A stretch of 64,000 bases of DNA from Streptomyces sp. NBC_01214 (lineage in GTDB: Bacteria; Actinomycetota; Actinomycetes; Streptomycetales; Streptomycetaceae). The notes beneath the pieces are model-generated. The model was not told the origin of the DNA, did no database searches, and saw nothing but the letters and a program-made list of their open reading frames with translations. Below are positions 1-8,551 of this stretch, in pieces; the first letter of the stretch is position 1; the number at the start of each line of letters is the position of its first letter. The stretch is taken from assembly GCF_026340975.1 (NCBI RefSeq), contig NZ_JAPEOS010000001.1, positions 3,877,001-3,941,000 on the forward strand, read 5' to 3'. The position numbers and the translations under genes are program-made.

Positions 1-1149
1 CTCGAACAGCGCCGCCATCGCCCGGGTCGCGGCCCGGGCCGGGGTGGCGCGGACGGCGAGGTCGCGGACGGCCACCGCGACGGGGTGGGTGAGGGTGGCG
101 ACCCGGCCCGCCCGGCGGGCGCGGACGCGGATGGCGTCGGTGCGTGCGCAGCGGGCCGCGCTGTAGGCGGCGAGGGCGGCCGGGACGCCCGCGGCATCGG
201 TGCCGGCCAGGAGGTGGCCGAGGACCGCCGCGTCCTCGACGGCCTGGCAGCCGCCCTGGCCCAGGTTGGGGGTCATGGCGTGGGCGGCGTCGCCGAGCCA
301 GGCCAGGCGCCCGTGGTGGAAGCGGGGGAGCGGGGCCGCCAGGTCGTACAGGTCGTGCTGGAGGACGGCCGCCGGGTCGATCCGCTCCAGCAGGGCCGGG
401 ATCGGGTCGTGCCAGGTGCCGTAGCGGCGCAGGAGTTCGGCGCGGACGTCGGCGGGACGATGGCCGGCGGGGACGACGGCCGTGGCGTAGAGGTAGGTCC
501 GGCCGTCGGCGAGCGGGACCACACCGAAGCGCTCGCCGCGGCCCCAGGTCTCGGCGGTCGCCGTCCCCGCGCCGCTCGCGGTGGCGGGCAGGACCGTGCG
601 CCAGGCGGTCTCCCCGCTGTGGTGGAGGCCGGGATGGTCCGGAAAGTACTGGCGGCGCAGGGGACTGTGGATGCCGTCGGCGGCGATGACGAGATCGGCG
701 CCGTGGAGGTCGCCGGCGTCGGTGCGGACCACCGGGGCGCCGTCGGCGTCGTCCACCGAGGTGACGGCGACGCCGTAGCGGATCGCCGTGGCGGGCAGGG
801 CGGCCGCCAGGGCGTCGGCCAGCGCCGAGCGGTGCAGGGCGAGCGGCGGGCCGCCGAAGCGGGCGGCCAGCGCGGCGGTGTCGGCGCGGCTGAGCCAGCG
901 GCCGTCCGGGCGGCGCAGGCCCATCGCCGCGGGTACGGTGCGGCCCGCTGAGCGGGTGAGGTCGAAGCCGATGGTGTCGAAGGCGCGCAGGGCGTTGGGG
1001 GCGAGCACGATCCCGGCGCCGACCGCGGTCGGCCCGGCCGCCCGCTCGCACACGGTGACCCGCCAGCCGTGTCGGTGCAGGGCCACGGCCGCGGTGAGCC
1101 CGCCGATCCCCGCTCCTGCCACGATCGCGTGACGCTGAACCGTCGACAT
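1..1149 (-). CDS. FAD-dependent monooxygenase, 3' end outside window
   Basis: Class A flavin monooxygenase (PHBH/UbiH fold) that would use FAD and NAD(P)H to hydroxylate a small, probably aromatic, substrate. The N-terminus reads MSTVQRHAIVAGAGIGGLTA, giving the GxGxxG Rossmann motif at residues 11-16, and the second FAD motif is visible as GDAAHAMTPNLGQGG. All 383 codons inside the window are open and the stop lies beyond base 1, so the protein is C-terminally incomplete here. The ATG at 1149 is divergent from a TetR gene 98 bp away, with two operators in between, so substrate-relieved repression by that TetR is likely. The substrate cannot be told from sequence. Confidence 0.9.
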   Translation of the reverse strand, partial: MSTVQRHAIVAGAGIGGLTAAVALHRHGWRVTVCERAAGPTAVGAGIVLAPNALRAFDTIGFDLTRSAGRTVPAAMGLRRPDGRWLSRADTAALAARFGGPPLALHRSALADALAAALPATAIRYGVAVTSVDDADGAPVVRTDAGDLHGADLVIAADGIHSPLRRQYFPDHPGLHHSGETAWRTVLPATASGAGTATAETWGRGERFGVVPLADGRTYLYATAVVPAGHRPADVRAELLRRYGTWHDPIPALLERIDPAAVLQHDLYDLAAPLPRFHHGRLAWLGDAAHAMTPNLGQGGCQAVEDAAVLGHLLAGTDAAGVPAALAAYSAARCARTDAIRVRARRAGRVATLTHPVAVAVRDLAVRATPARAATRAMAALFE

Positions 1150-1195
1150 GACGAGTCCCCCGCTTCCTCTTCCTCGGTACTCCTCCGGCCGGATC

Positions 1196-1240
1196 CTCTA
1201 CATGTGTAGAGTCCGATGTCGTCACTCTACACATGTAGAG
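1196..1240. promoter_or_regulatory. Twin TetR-type operators between monooxygenase and tetR
   Basis: Two 16-bp dyads stand 29 bp apart start to start. The first is CTCTACA-TG-TGTAGAG (1196-1211), the second CTCTACA-CA-TGTAGAG (1225-1240). Each has perfect 7-bp arms, and the two sites are exact reverse complements of each other. The second extends by one more pair (A1224/T1241) and ends within 7 bp of the tetR start, so repressor bound there should block tetR itself as well as the divergent monooxygenase promoter. Confidence 0.8.
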
Positions 1241-1247
1241 TGTGTCG

Positions 1248-1946
1248 ATGTCCACCCCTCGCAAGACCCCGCCTGCCGCGGATCGCAGAACGCTGATCGC
1301 CGACACGGCGATCGACCTCGTCGCCGCCGCCGGGCTTCGGGGCCTGACCCATCGCGCGGTCGACGGCGCGGCGGGGCTGCCGGCCGGGAGCACCTCGTAC
1401 TACTTCCGTACGAGGACGGCGCTGATCGGAGCCTGCTACCAGCGGCTGGCCGAGCTGGACCTGGCCGACGTCGGTGAGCTGGGCGACCCGGGTGGCCTCG
1501 GCGGCCTGGGTAATCTCGATGGCCCCGGTGACCTGCGCGACCTCGGGGGCGCTCCCGCGTCCGAGGGTCCGCCCGCGCCCCCGGCGGCGGACCGCGAGGG
1601 CGCCGCGGCCGCGCTGGCCGGGCTGCTGTACCGCTGGCTGACGGAGGGCCGCGCGCGCCAGTTGGCCCGCTTCGAACTCAGTCTGGAAGCGGCCCGCAAT
1701 CCCGAACTGGAGGCGGACTTCCACCGGGCGGGTCAGCGGGCCCGGGTCCGGGCCTCGGGCATCCTCGCCGCCCTCGGCGCGCGGCGGTCCGAGGAGGCCG
1801 CCGAGCTGCTGGTCGCCTGGACGGACGGGCTCCTCTACGACCGGCTGGCCGGCGCCCTCGCCCGCTCCCGCCCGGCCCCGGACCTCGCCGAACTGACCTC
1901 CGTCACCCGGCGGATGCTCGACGCGGTCCTCGCCCACGCGGCCTGA
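1248..1946 (+). CDS. TetR/AcrR family transcriptional regulator
   Basis: One-component repressor. The N-terminal HTH is clear: TLIADTAIDLVAAAGLRGLT is helix 1-2 and HRAVDGAAGLPAGSTSYYFR is the recognition region. The C-terminal half (after about residue 115) is the ligand and dimerisation domain. Between them lies an unusual glycine/leucine/aspartate-rich stretch of about 45 residues (GDPGGLGGLGNLDGPGD and following) that looks like a disordered insertion or expanded simple repeat. The start could be GTG 1242 or ATG 1248; I prefer ATG because GTG 1242 would leave no room for a ribosome site. The divergent FAD monooxygenase and the twin operators make autoregulation plus control of that gene the likely role. 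Confidence 0.88.
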   Translation: MSTPRKTPPAADRRTLIADTAIDLVAAAGLRGLTHRAVDGAAGLPAGSTSYYFRTRTALIGACYQRLAELDLADVGELGDPGGLGGLGNLDGPGDLRDLGGAPASEGPPAPPAADREGAAAALAGLLYRWLTEGRARQLARFELSLEAARNPELEADFHRAGQRARVRASGILAALGARRSEEAAELLVAWTDGLLYDRLAGALARSRPAPDLAELTSVTRRMLDAVLAHAA

Positions 1947-1998
1947 CCCGAAGGGTGCCGGGGTCCTTCGGGCCGTGGCGCCGCCGCTCGAAGCCGTG

Positions 1999-2036
1999 GT
2001 GGGCACCTGCGCAGTGGGGGAGGGGCAGGTGCCCAC
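1999..2036 (+). terminator. Stem-loop after tetR
   Basis: Perfect 12-bp arms GTGGGCACCTGC / GCAGGTGCCCAC around a 14-base loop, about 50 bp past the tetR stop. No U-tract, as usual for Streptomyces terminators. Confidence 0.6.
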
Positions 2037-2208
2037 GGGGGCGGCCGCGGGCCGCTCGCCGGTTCGGCCGCCGCTTTTCAGCGTAGGACGTTCCGGGCCG
2101 GGAGGGGATGGCGAGCTCGGTACCGGGGCCGGGAACCTCCCGGGGTGGTTGACCGTTCATCCATACGTGGTGCGGGTGAGTGTCCGATGTCCCCGCCCCT
2201 CCCGATAC

Positions 2209-2305
2209 GCCCCGGCCGGCCTCCCCCCTGGCCGGCCGGGGCCCGCCCCGATCGGCCTCCCCCCCGGCCGGTCGGGGCCCCTTCCCCCGACCGGCGCAAG
2301 GCGGT
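2209..2305. repeat. Tandem GC hairpins in the 508-bp tetR-hydrolase gap
   Basis: The gap 1947-2454 holds no gene I can support. It contains a perfect 13-bp-arm hairpin (2209-2221 / 2230-2242, loop TCCCCCCT), a related hairpin with one mismatch just after it (about 2246-2273), and a shorter CCGACCG/CGGTCGG stem near 2290. The first two look like a local duplication. They could terminate readthrough from tetR before the hydrolase promoter. Confidence 0.55.
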
Positions 2306-2454
2306 CGGCCTTCGCAAGCCCGCGCGGACAGGACGGGACGGGGCCCGCGACCTGCGGTTCGGGGCGGGCCGGGGACGGGGCCGGATGCCCCGTCCCGTCC
2401 GCACCGGACGGGACGGGAGGCCGCCGCGCCGGCTCGGGGCTACGTTCCGATGGC

Positions 2455-3858
2455 ATGAACCACATATCCGGTGATCGGCACCCCGGCCCCACCCGTCGTG
2501 CCCTGCTCACCGCCGGGGCGGGCGCCGCCCTCGCGGCGGGCTGCACCCGCGGCGGCGCCTCAGGCGCTCCGGCGGCGGCGTCCAGCAGCTCTGCCCCGCC
2601 CACCGCGGCCGCGGGCGGCCTCACCCCGGGTGCGATGACGCTGTTCAAGGACCCGGCGTACAACTTCAACGGACTCCTCGCGCTCGGTGGCTCGGGCGCC
2701 GGCGCCGCCGAGGTCGGCGAGGTCCTCACGGCCGTGAACACGATCAATGCCGCCGGGCTGACCGCGCAGACGTACGTGCAGACCTTCCGCACACTCGGCG
2801 ACCAGCTCCTGGAGGCACCCCCGGGTGCCCCGGCAGACGGCCAGACCAAGCGGTTCCGGGCGCTGCGCGCGGCCCAGTACTACGCGCAGGCGCTGTTCTT
2901 CGTCCTGGGCTCGGACGACCCCGGCAGCGAGGAAGCGCTGTACAAGGCCGGACGCGGGGCCTGGGACACCTTCTGCGGCCTGTGCGAGCCCGCCCCGGTG
3001 AAGGCGAACGTGCCCTACGGCGCCACGCCGCTGCCGGTGTGGTTCTTCCGCCCCGACACCTCCGGCACCCCGCGCCCGACGGTGATCCTGACCAACGGCA
3101 GCGACGGCCAGAACGTGGACATGTGGACCTACGGGGTCCCGGCCGCGCTGGACCGGGGCTGGAACGCGCTCGTCTACGACGGGCCGGGCCAGGGGCAGCT
3201 GCTCTTCGTGGACCAGGTCGTCTTCACGCCCACCTGGGAGAAGGTCGTCACGCCCCTCGTCGACTGGCTGACGGCCCGCTCCGACGTGGACCCGGACAAG
3301 ATCGCGCTCACGGGGCTGAGCATGGCGGGGGACCTCGCCCCGAGGGCGGCGGCGTTCGAGACCCGGATCGCCGCGCTGGTGGCCATGCCGGGCTGTGTGG
3401 AGCCGTGGCTGGGCTTCCCGCCGGAGATCCGGAAGATCCTCACTCCGGACAAGCAGGAGACGAACGACATCTGGAACAAGGAGGTGGTCCCCGAACTGCC
3501 TCCGGACGCGGCCGACGTGATGAAGAAGCGCTTCGAGCCGTTCTCCATCCCCGCGATGCTCGAGGCCCGTCGGGGAAAGCTGTTCACCGACTTCTACACC
3601 CCCGCCACCCGGATCCAGGCGCTGTCGATCACCGACGTCGTCGGCCGCATCAAGGCACCCACCCTGGTGCTGGACTACGAGGGCGAGCAGTTCTACCCCG
3701 GCCAGCCGCGCCGAATGTACGACGCCCTCACCTCGCCCAAGGACTACCTGAAACTGACGGCGGCCGAGGGCGCGCAGCTGCACTGTTCCCCCATGGCCCC
3801 GCAACTGCACTGCGAGGTCGTCTTCGACTGGCTCCAGAAGACGCTGCTGAACCGCTGA
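2455..3858 (+). CDS. Exported lipoprotein alpha/beta hydrolase (dienelactone-hydrolase/FrsA-like)
   Basis: 467-residue alpha/beta hydrolase. The N-terminus has a twin-arginine motif (TRRALLTAGAG) followed by a lipobox ending AAGC, so the protein is predicted to be a Tat-exported lipoprotein on the outer face of the membrane. The nucleophile elbow GLSMAG places the catalytic serine at residue 289. The likely acid is Asp407 or Glu409 (LVLDYEGEQ) and the histidine His443 (GAQLHC), all in the expected order. The layout, with a helical N-terminal cap of about 150 residues before the core, resembles 2,6-dihydropseudooxynicotine hydrolase/FrsA-type enzymes. ATG 2455 is chosen because it directly precedes the signal sequence. 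The substrate is unknown. Confidence 0.85.
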   Translation: MNHISGDRHPGPTRRALLTAGAGAALAAGCTRGGASGAPAAASSSSAPPTAAAGGLTPGAMTLFKDPAYNFNGLLALGGSGAGAAEVGEVLTAVNTINAAGLTAQTYVQTFRTLGDQLLEAPPGAPADGQTKRFRALRAAQYYAQALFFVLGSDDPGSEEALYKAGRGAWDTFCGLCEPAPVKANVPYGATPLPVWFFRPDTSGTPRPTVILTNGSDGQNVDMWTYGVPAALDRGWNALVYDGPGQGQLLFVDQVVFTPTWEKVVTPLVDWLTARSDVDPDKIALTGLSMAGDLAPRAAAFETRIAALVAMPGCVEPWLGFPPEIRKILTPDKQETNDIWNKEVVPELPPDAADVMKKRFEPFSIPAMLEARRGKLFTDFYTPATRIQALSITDVVGRIKAPTLVLDYEGEQFYPGQPRRMYDALTSPKDYLKLTAAEGAQLHCSPMAPQLHCEVVFDWLQKTLLNR

Positions 3859-3902
3859 CGGCCGGCCCGCGCTCCAGGCCGGCCCGCGTTCCAGGCCGGC
3901 CC

Positions 3903-3931
3903 GGGCATCGGGCCCTCGGGGCCCGATGCCC
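3903..3931. terminator. Bidirectional terminator between convergent genes
   Basis: Perfect 13-bp arms GGGCATCGGGCCC / GGGCCCGATGCCC with a 3-base loop (3916-3918), placed between the hydrolase stop (3858) and the stop of the converging acetyltransferase (3941). It is preceded by direct repeats of CCAGGCCGGCCCG. Confidence 0.75.
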
Positions 3932-3940
3932 ACCGCCCCG

Positions 3941-5236
3941 TCAGAAGCCGAAGGAGTTGTGCGGTTCGGGGTCGGTCCAGAACATCCGGGCCAGCTGCCC
4001 GATCGCACCGTCGGTGTGCGCAGTGATGTGCCCCGCACACGCCAGGTGGCGCGCCGACATGCCCCCGAAGTAGAGCGAGCTGAGCGCGGCGAGGGTGATG
4101 GTCAGGTCTGCCGTCTCGTCGGTGGGAACGCACGTCGCCACGGGGCCGTCGGCCCTCAGGTGCCACGTTCCGTTGTTCGCCCGGCACATCCGGTCGTCGC
4201 CGATCGTGAACCTCAGCTCGCCGGGCGTCAGGTACGAGCGTTGCGTCAGGGCGCGGGGGACGTCGAGAAGGCGCGCCCAGAGGTTGTCCGTCTGGCGGGT
4301 GATGCGCATCGCCCGCGGGTTCGTGAGCATCCACCGCAGGGGCTCGTCGCGCGGACGGGCGGCCGCCACGACGGTCTTGGTGAGGTCGAAGTCGATCAGT
4401 AGTGCCCACAGGGCACGGTAGGCCACCGGGTTCGTCGCTTCCAGGGCCTCCACCACGAGACTTCCGGCATGGTCCGTGGTCGAAGACCACGGCAGTCGGA
4501 AGTTGGCGATGCCGTCCACACGGCCGTGCTGGTCGCGGTGGGTGAGGTAGCGCAGCGGCCCGTTCGTGCCGTCCGCTCCGTCGGACAGCCCGTCCCACTG
4601 CCCGGGGAGAGGGCTGAGTTCCCCGACGCGGTGGGCACGCACCTGCGCGTGCACCAGGGGCCAGGCCTGCTTCGCCTGCGCGGCGTCGACCAGCTCCAGC
4701 GACCCGGGATCGGGCTCCGCCGGAAGGAGAGCGGCTTCGTGACGGGCCAGCTCCCACCGGGTGCGGTAGGTCGCGGGCGAGAATCCGAACCGCCCGTAGA
4801 TGCTGCCCTCGCTCGCGCTGAGCATCGCCAACGGCTCGCCCCGCTCCAGGGCCGCATCGAACATGGCCTGCATCATCTGCCGCAGGTACCCGCGCCGGCG
4901 GTGCGTCGCGATCACTCCGGTGGAAGTGACGCCGGCCATGCGTCCCGTTCCTCCGCCGGGAACCGTCACCTCGAAGGAGAGGGTGCCGGATGCGCCGACG
5001 CACCTGCCGTCGACGAACGCCGCGACCGGGTGGAAGGAGTCGTCCTTGATGTCGGCCGCGGCCAACTCCTCGAGCTGGTCCGCGCTCGCAGGCGCGTTCT
5101 GTGGGGGCCAGGGCTCCGGGCCGCCGTGCCACGCCGCGTCCGCGGGCTCCCAGCTCGGCAATCCGTTTGTGAACGGTAATGCCCGGTAGTACGCAGTCAT
5201 CTCGTCGTGTCGCGGCGGGCGGACCTCGGTCACCAT
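3941..5236 (-). CDS. Eis-like GNAT N-acetyltransferase
   Basis: About 431 residues, close to the 400-residue Eis family of actinobacterial acetyltransferases that modify aminoglycosides and other amines with acetyl-CoA. The N-terminal GNAT domain shows the acetyl-CoA loop THRRRGYLRQMM and the following SASEGSIYGRFGF block. The C-terminal third is SCP2-like, and the protein ends in the short hydrophobic NSFGF tail whose carboxylate is the general base in Eis. ATG 5236 is preferred, with in-frame ATGs at 5245 and 5200 as alternatives. Codon 20 is TTA, so translation may depend on the bldA tRNA. The true substrate is not shown; resistance is only one possibility. Confidence 0.87.
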   Translation of the reverse strand: MVTEVRPPRHDEMTAYYRALPFTNGLPSWEPADAAWHGGPEPWPPQNAPASADQLEELAAADIKDDSFHPVAAFVDGRCVGASGTLSFEVTVPGGGTGRMAGVTSTGVIATHRRRGYLRQMMQAMFDAALERGEPLAMLSASEGSIYGRFGFSPATYRTRWELARHEAALLPAEPDPGSLELVDAAQAKQAWPLVHAQVRAHRVGELSPLPGQWDGLSDGADGTNGPLRYLTHRDQHGRVDGIANFRLPWSSTTDHAGSLVVEALEATNPVAYRALWALLIDFDLTKTVVAAARPRDEPLRWMLTNPRAMRITRQTDNLWARLLDVPRALTQRSYLTPGELRFTIGDDRMCRANNGTWHLRADGPVATCVPTDETADLTITLAALSSLYFGGMSARHLACAGHITAHTDGAIGQLARMFWTDPEPHNSFGF

Positions 5237-5483
5237 GCCGGCCATTGCATCCACGACCTGCTCGGTCGAGCAACTGGATTTCTGCTCCGGGCCCGCGCGT
5301 CGGAGGATCCGGCCACGGGCGGCCAGCCCCGGAACCCGATCCGGGGCAGCGGCGCTGCGGCTCATTTCCGGTCGGATGCTCCGCGAGGGCCAATTCCGTG
5401 GCCGGGGCCGTTCCGGACCCGCATGATGGGGCGTCGCCGTTCGGCGGCTCGATGACGGTCCTTCGATGCGGAGCGGGGATGCC

Positions 5484-6011
5484 ATGGCGACCATCGCGGT
5501 GACGGGCCACGTGAACCTCACCGGGGCGAGCCTTCCCCTGGTCGCAGGGGCGCTGGCCCCGCTGCTCGCCCGCTACCCGGCCGCTGAGCTCACCGGAATG
5601 TCCTGCCTGGCCGCCGGCGCGGACACGGTCTTCGCGGACGCCGTCCTCGCGCTGGGCGGGCGGCTGGTGGCGGTGCTCCCCTCGACCGACTACCGCGCAC
5701 GCATGCTGGACGGACCGCACGGCGCCGCGTTCGACCGCCTCCTGCGAGCAGCCGCCGAGGTCAAGGTCATGCCGTACCGAAGGGCGGGTGCGACCGCTTA
5801 CGCCGCTGCCAACCGACTGCTCCTCGGCCGGGCCGAGCTCCTGGTCGCGGTCTGGGACGGCGGTCCGGGCGGCAGGCGGGGCGGGACGGGCGACGCCGTG
5901 GCGACGGCCCGCGCGCAGGGGACGCCGGTGGAGGTCGTCTGGCCGTCCGGTGCCGCTCGCCGGCCCGTGGTCCGGCCCGATCGACGGGGCGCCCCCGCGC
6001 GTAAGACCTAG
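5484..6011 (+). CDS. SLOG-type Rossmann nucleotide-binding protein
   Basis: 175 residues. It opens with IAVTGHVNLT, the usual first strand and glycine loop of the SLOG/DprA-like Rossmann clan, followed by a conserved acidic/glycine region (TGMSCLAAGADTVFADAVL) and a second strand-loop (LLVAVWDGGPGGRRGGTGDAV) typical of these proteins. SLOG domains bind nucleotides or nucleotide-derived ligands and occur in metabolic enzymes and in nucleotide-signalling defence modules. No effector domain is attached. ATG 5484 is chosen over the in-frame ATG at 5466 because GAGCGGGG precedes it. Its stop is 9 bp before the next gene, so the two are probably co-transcribed. Confidence 0.72.
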   Translation: MATIAVTGHVNLTGASLPLVAGALAPLLARYPAAELTGMSCLAAGADTVFADAVLALGGRLVAVLPSTDYRARMLDGPHGAAFDRLLRAAAEVKVMPYRRAGATAYAAANRLLLGRAELLVAVWDGGPGGRRGGTGDAVATARAQGTPVEVVWPSGAARRPVVRPDRRGAPARKT

Positions 6012-6020
6012 GATCCGGTC

Positions 6021-6395
6021 ATGATCGCTGAACTGCAATGCGTGGTCCTGGACTGTCCCGAGCCGCAGGCGCTCGCCGAGTTCTACCGGTCCCTGCTGGG
6101 CGGGAACGTCAACCAGCCGGACCGGCGGTGGTCGCTCGACGAGAGCTGGGCGACGCTCCACACGCCCTCGGGCCTGGTCCTCGCCTTCCAACAGGCCCTG
6201 GACCACGTCCCGCCGCGCTGGCCCGACCCCGCCCGGCCCCAGCAGTTCCACCTGGACCTCGGCGTCCCGGACCTGGACCGGGCACAGGAGGAGGTGCTGG
6301 CCGCCGGCGGGACGCTGCTCGACGGCTCGGACGGGCGCGGCTGGCGGATCTACGCGGACCCGGCGGGGCATCCCTTCTGCCTCGTACGGCACTAG
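6021..6395 (+). CDS. VOC-superfamily (glyoxalase/bleomycin-resistance fold) protein
   Basis: 124 residues with two beta-alpha-beta-beta-beta units: IAELQCVVLDCPEPQALAEF starts the first and FHLDLGVPDLDRAQEEVLAA the second, ending in YADPAGHPFCLV, the typical VOC terminus. Such proteins are metal-dependent small-molecule enzymes or binding proteins. It follows the SLOG gene by 9 bp. The TAG stop lies inside the CTAG target duplication of the element that starts at 6392, so the element sits exactly at the 3' end of this gene. Confidence 0.85.
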   Translation: MIAELQCVVLDCPEPQALAEFYRSLLGGNVNQPDRRWSLDESWATLHTPSGLVLAFQQALDHVPPRWPDPARPQQFHLDLGVPDLDRAQEEVLAAGGTLLDGSDGRGWRIYADPAGHPFCLVRH

Positions 6396-6610
6396 GCCCA
6401 GTCGTCAAGGTCCTGTCGGGCCCGCGATGCCCGGCACCGCACCTGGCCGCGTGGTCGGGGCGCCCGAGTGCGTCCCGTACGCGGGTACGTCCCGTACACG
6501 GGCGCTCCTCCGCCTTGCCCTGCTTCCCCTCGGCCCTGGCGGGCCCGGGGAGACCCCGTGGCACCGGACGCCGCGGCCTCGGCCGACGCCACTGTGACGA
6601 CAGGGCCTAG
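6392..6610. mobile_element. MITE-like element, copy 1
   Basis: Flanked by CTAG (6392-6395 and 6607-6610), a 4-bp target duplication fitting the YTAR target of the IS5 group. Terminal inverted repeats are GCCCAGTCGTCA and TGACGACAGGGC (11 of 12 match). The core of about 100 bp is an inverted copy of the core of the element at 8239-8430 (for example CTCCGCCTTGCCCTGCTTCC here and its complement there). No coding capacity. The next 250 bp, up to the second VOC gene, hold nothing I can identify. Confidence 0.8.
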
Positions 6611-6861
6611 GTTTCTTGCCGCGGCGGCGGGTCGGCCAGGTCGTCTCTTGCAAGTGCGGTGCGCAGGGTGCTGCATGCCGGATCGAAATCCTGTGGCAGC
6701 AGCGCTGCTGCCCGGCTTCGACCGGGCCTCCCCGCCGGGATGACGATGATCGATCCGATCCACGGCTGAATCCATGGCGGACGCGGACGCGGACACGGCT
6801 GGGGCCGGGGTGGCGGGCGTGGCGTCGGGATTTGTACGGGTGGTCGGGTGATGATGGCGAA

Positions 6862-7497
6862 GTGCGACTTGATCACGTGTCCTATGCGGTGGCCCGCGAC
6901 AGCTTCGTCTCGACCGTCCAGTGGATCGGATCGGCCCTCGGCGCCGGGTTCGTCGACGGGGGCGTGCACCCGCGATTCGGCACCCGCAATTTCATTCTCC
7001 CGTTGAGCGGCGGCACCTACGTCGAGGTCGTCACCACACTGGACCACCCCGCCGCCGACCGCGCACCCTTCGGCCAGGCGGTCGCGCGCCGCGCCGCCGA
7101 GGGCGGCGGTTGGCTCGGTTGGGTGGTCTCCGTCGACGACATCGCCCCGGTCGAGGCCCGCCTCGGCCGGACCTCGGCCGAGGGCCACCGTGTCCGCCCC
7201 GACGGGTTCGACCTGAGGTGGAAGCAGATCGGCCTGCTGGAACTGCTGGAGGACCCGCAACTGCCCTACTTCCTTCAGTGGTTGGTCCCCAACGAGGAGC
7301 GCCCGAGCGCCGACCCGCGCACCTCCAGCACCATCCACGGGGTCTCCATCGCCGGTGACGCCGCCTCCATCGCCGAATTCCTCGGCGAACCGGCCGACCA
7401 CCCCCTCGACCAGATCGACGTCACCTGGGTCGAGGATGAGGAACCGGGCCTGGTCTCGGTCGAGTTCGCCACCGCCCACGGCCCGGTCACGATCTGA
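6862..7497 (+). CDS. VOC family protein (Glyoxalase_3-like domain)
   Basis: 211 residues starting with GTG 6862 (VRLDHVSYAVARDSF). The first half shows the characteristic LDHVSYAV strand, a conserved FGTRNFILPLSGGTYVEVV block and the FGQAVARRA helix. The second half repeats the fold, with GWVVSVDDIAPVEARLGR and a C-terminal strand ending VEFATAHGPVTI. This matches the actinobacterial single-chain glyoxalase-like proteins of about 210 residues. There is no good ribosome site; the start is fixed by homology of the first strand. It stands alone between the two copies of the MITE-like element. Confidence 0.82.
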   Translation: MRLDHVSYAVARDSFVSTVQWIGSALGAGFVDGGVHPRFGTRNFILPLSGGTYVEVVTTLDHPAADRAPFGQAVARRAAEGGGWLGWVVSVDDIAPVEARLGRTSAEGHRVRPDGFDLRWKQIGLLELLEDPQLPYFLQWLVPNEERPSADPRTSSTIHGVSIAGDAASIAEFLGEPADHPLDQIDVTWVEDEEPGLVSVEFATAHGPVTI

Positions 7498-7598
7498 CCA
7501 GGGCCCGACTGCCCCGCGGGAGCAGCCGGCTGGGTCTCCTGGCTCGCGGATGTCCCTTTGCTGGGTTGGTCAGCCGATCGGATGTGTCGGCCCGATGA

Positions 7599-8550
7599 GT
7601 GATCACTGATGCGGTGCGGGGCCGGATCGAGCCGCTGATGCCGGCCGATCCGGTCGGTGGACGGCGGTGGGCTGATCACCGCCGAACGTTCGAGGCCATC
7701 GCGTGGAAGTACCGTGCCAACGCGCCCGGGCGGGACCTGCCCGACGAGCTCGGCCCGCTCCAGACCGCCCACAAACGGCTGATCAGATGAGCCGTCGACG
7801 GAACCTGGCAGAACATCCCGACCGCCGTGCTGGCGACCGCGGACGCCGATGACGGCATCGGCTGGACCGTCTCGGTCGACTCCACCGCCGTCCGCGCCCA
7901 CCAGCATTCCGCCGGAGCACGCAAAAAGGGGCTGAAGGCCGCAGCGAGCCCGCCGACCACGCCCTCGGACGCTCACGCGGCGGCCTGAGCGCCATGGTCT
8001 ACCTGGCTGCCGACGACCGTGCACGGCCCCCGGTCCTGACCGTCACCGCGGGCCACGCCGGCAACGCACCCGCCTCGACGCGGTGGTGGCCCGCATCCGC
8101 GTGCCACGAAGCGGGCCCGGCCGGCCCCGAACCCGGCCGTTGGCCGTGCTCGCGGACCGGGCCTACTCCTCCCGCGCCATCCGGTCCCACCTGCGACGCC
8201 ACGGGATCCGCGCGGTCATCCCGCAGCCGTCCGTCTAGGCCGTCTCTTTGGGATCTTGTCGACCGAGCCCGCGGCGGCCGGTGCCCTGGGGTCTCCCCAG
8301 GCTCGCAGGGCCGAGGGGAAGCAGGGCAAGGCGGAGGGGCGCCCGTGTACTGGACGTACTCGGGCGCCCCGACAACGCACCGAGGTGCGGTGCCGGGCGT
8401 CGCGGCCCGGCACGATCCGAGCGAGACGGCCTAGACCCGCCACCGCCTGCGGCGAGGACGCCGAGGCGGCCGCCCGCTCGGCTTCGACGTCGAGATGCAG
8501 CGGCGCGGCCTGGCCTCGCCTACCGGGCAGCACTCCACCTCGCCGCCTAG
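7599..8550 (+). pseudogene. Decayed IS5-family transposase, split by a MITE
   Basis: Fragments of one transposase occur in successive frames. GTG 7599 opens an N-terminal domain (ITDAVRGRIEPLMP); the conserved Trp codon before AVDGTW is now TGA (7788-7790). The DDE core follows with VSVDSTAVRAHQHSAGARKK, then a frameshift near 7940 leads to ALGRSRGGLSAMVYLAAD, and another to VLADRAYSSRAIRSHLRR and RAVIPQPSV. There the MITE-like element is inserted. The reading resumes after it with RGRRGGRPLGFDVE and, after a deletion, LAYRAALHLAA just before 8550. It cannot encode an active transposase. Confidence 0.85.
8235..8434. mobile_element. MITE-like element, copy 2, inside the transposase remnant
   Basis: Element 8239-8430 bounded by CTAG direct repeats (8235-8238, 8431-8434). 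The ends GCCGTCTC and GAGACGGC are perfect inverted repeats that extend imperfectly to TTTGGGATC / GATCCGAGC. The core is related to copy 1 in the opposite orientation, but the terminal sequences differ from those of copy 1, so the two were probably mobilised by different but related IS5-type transposases. Confidence 0.8.
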
Positions 8551-8551
8551 G

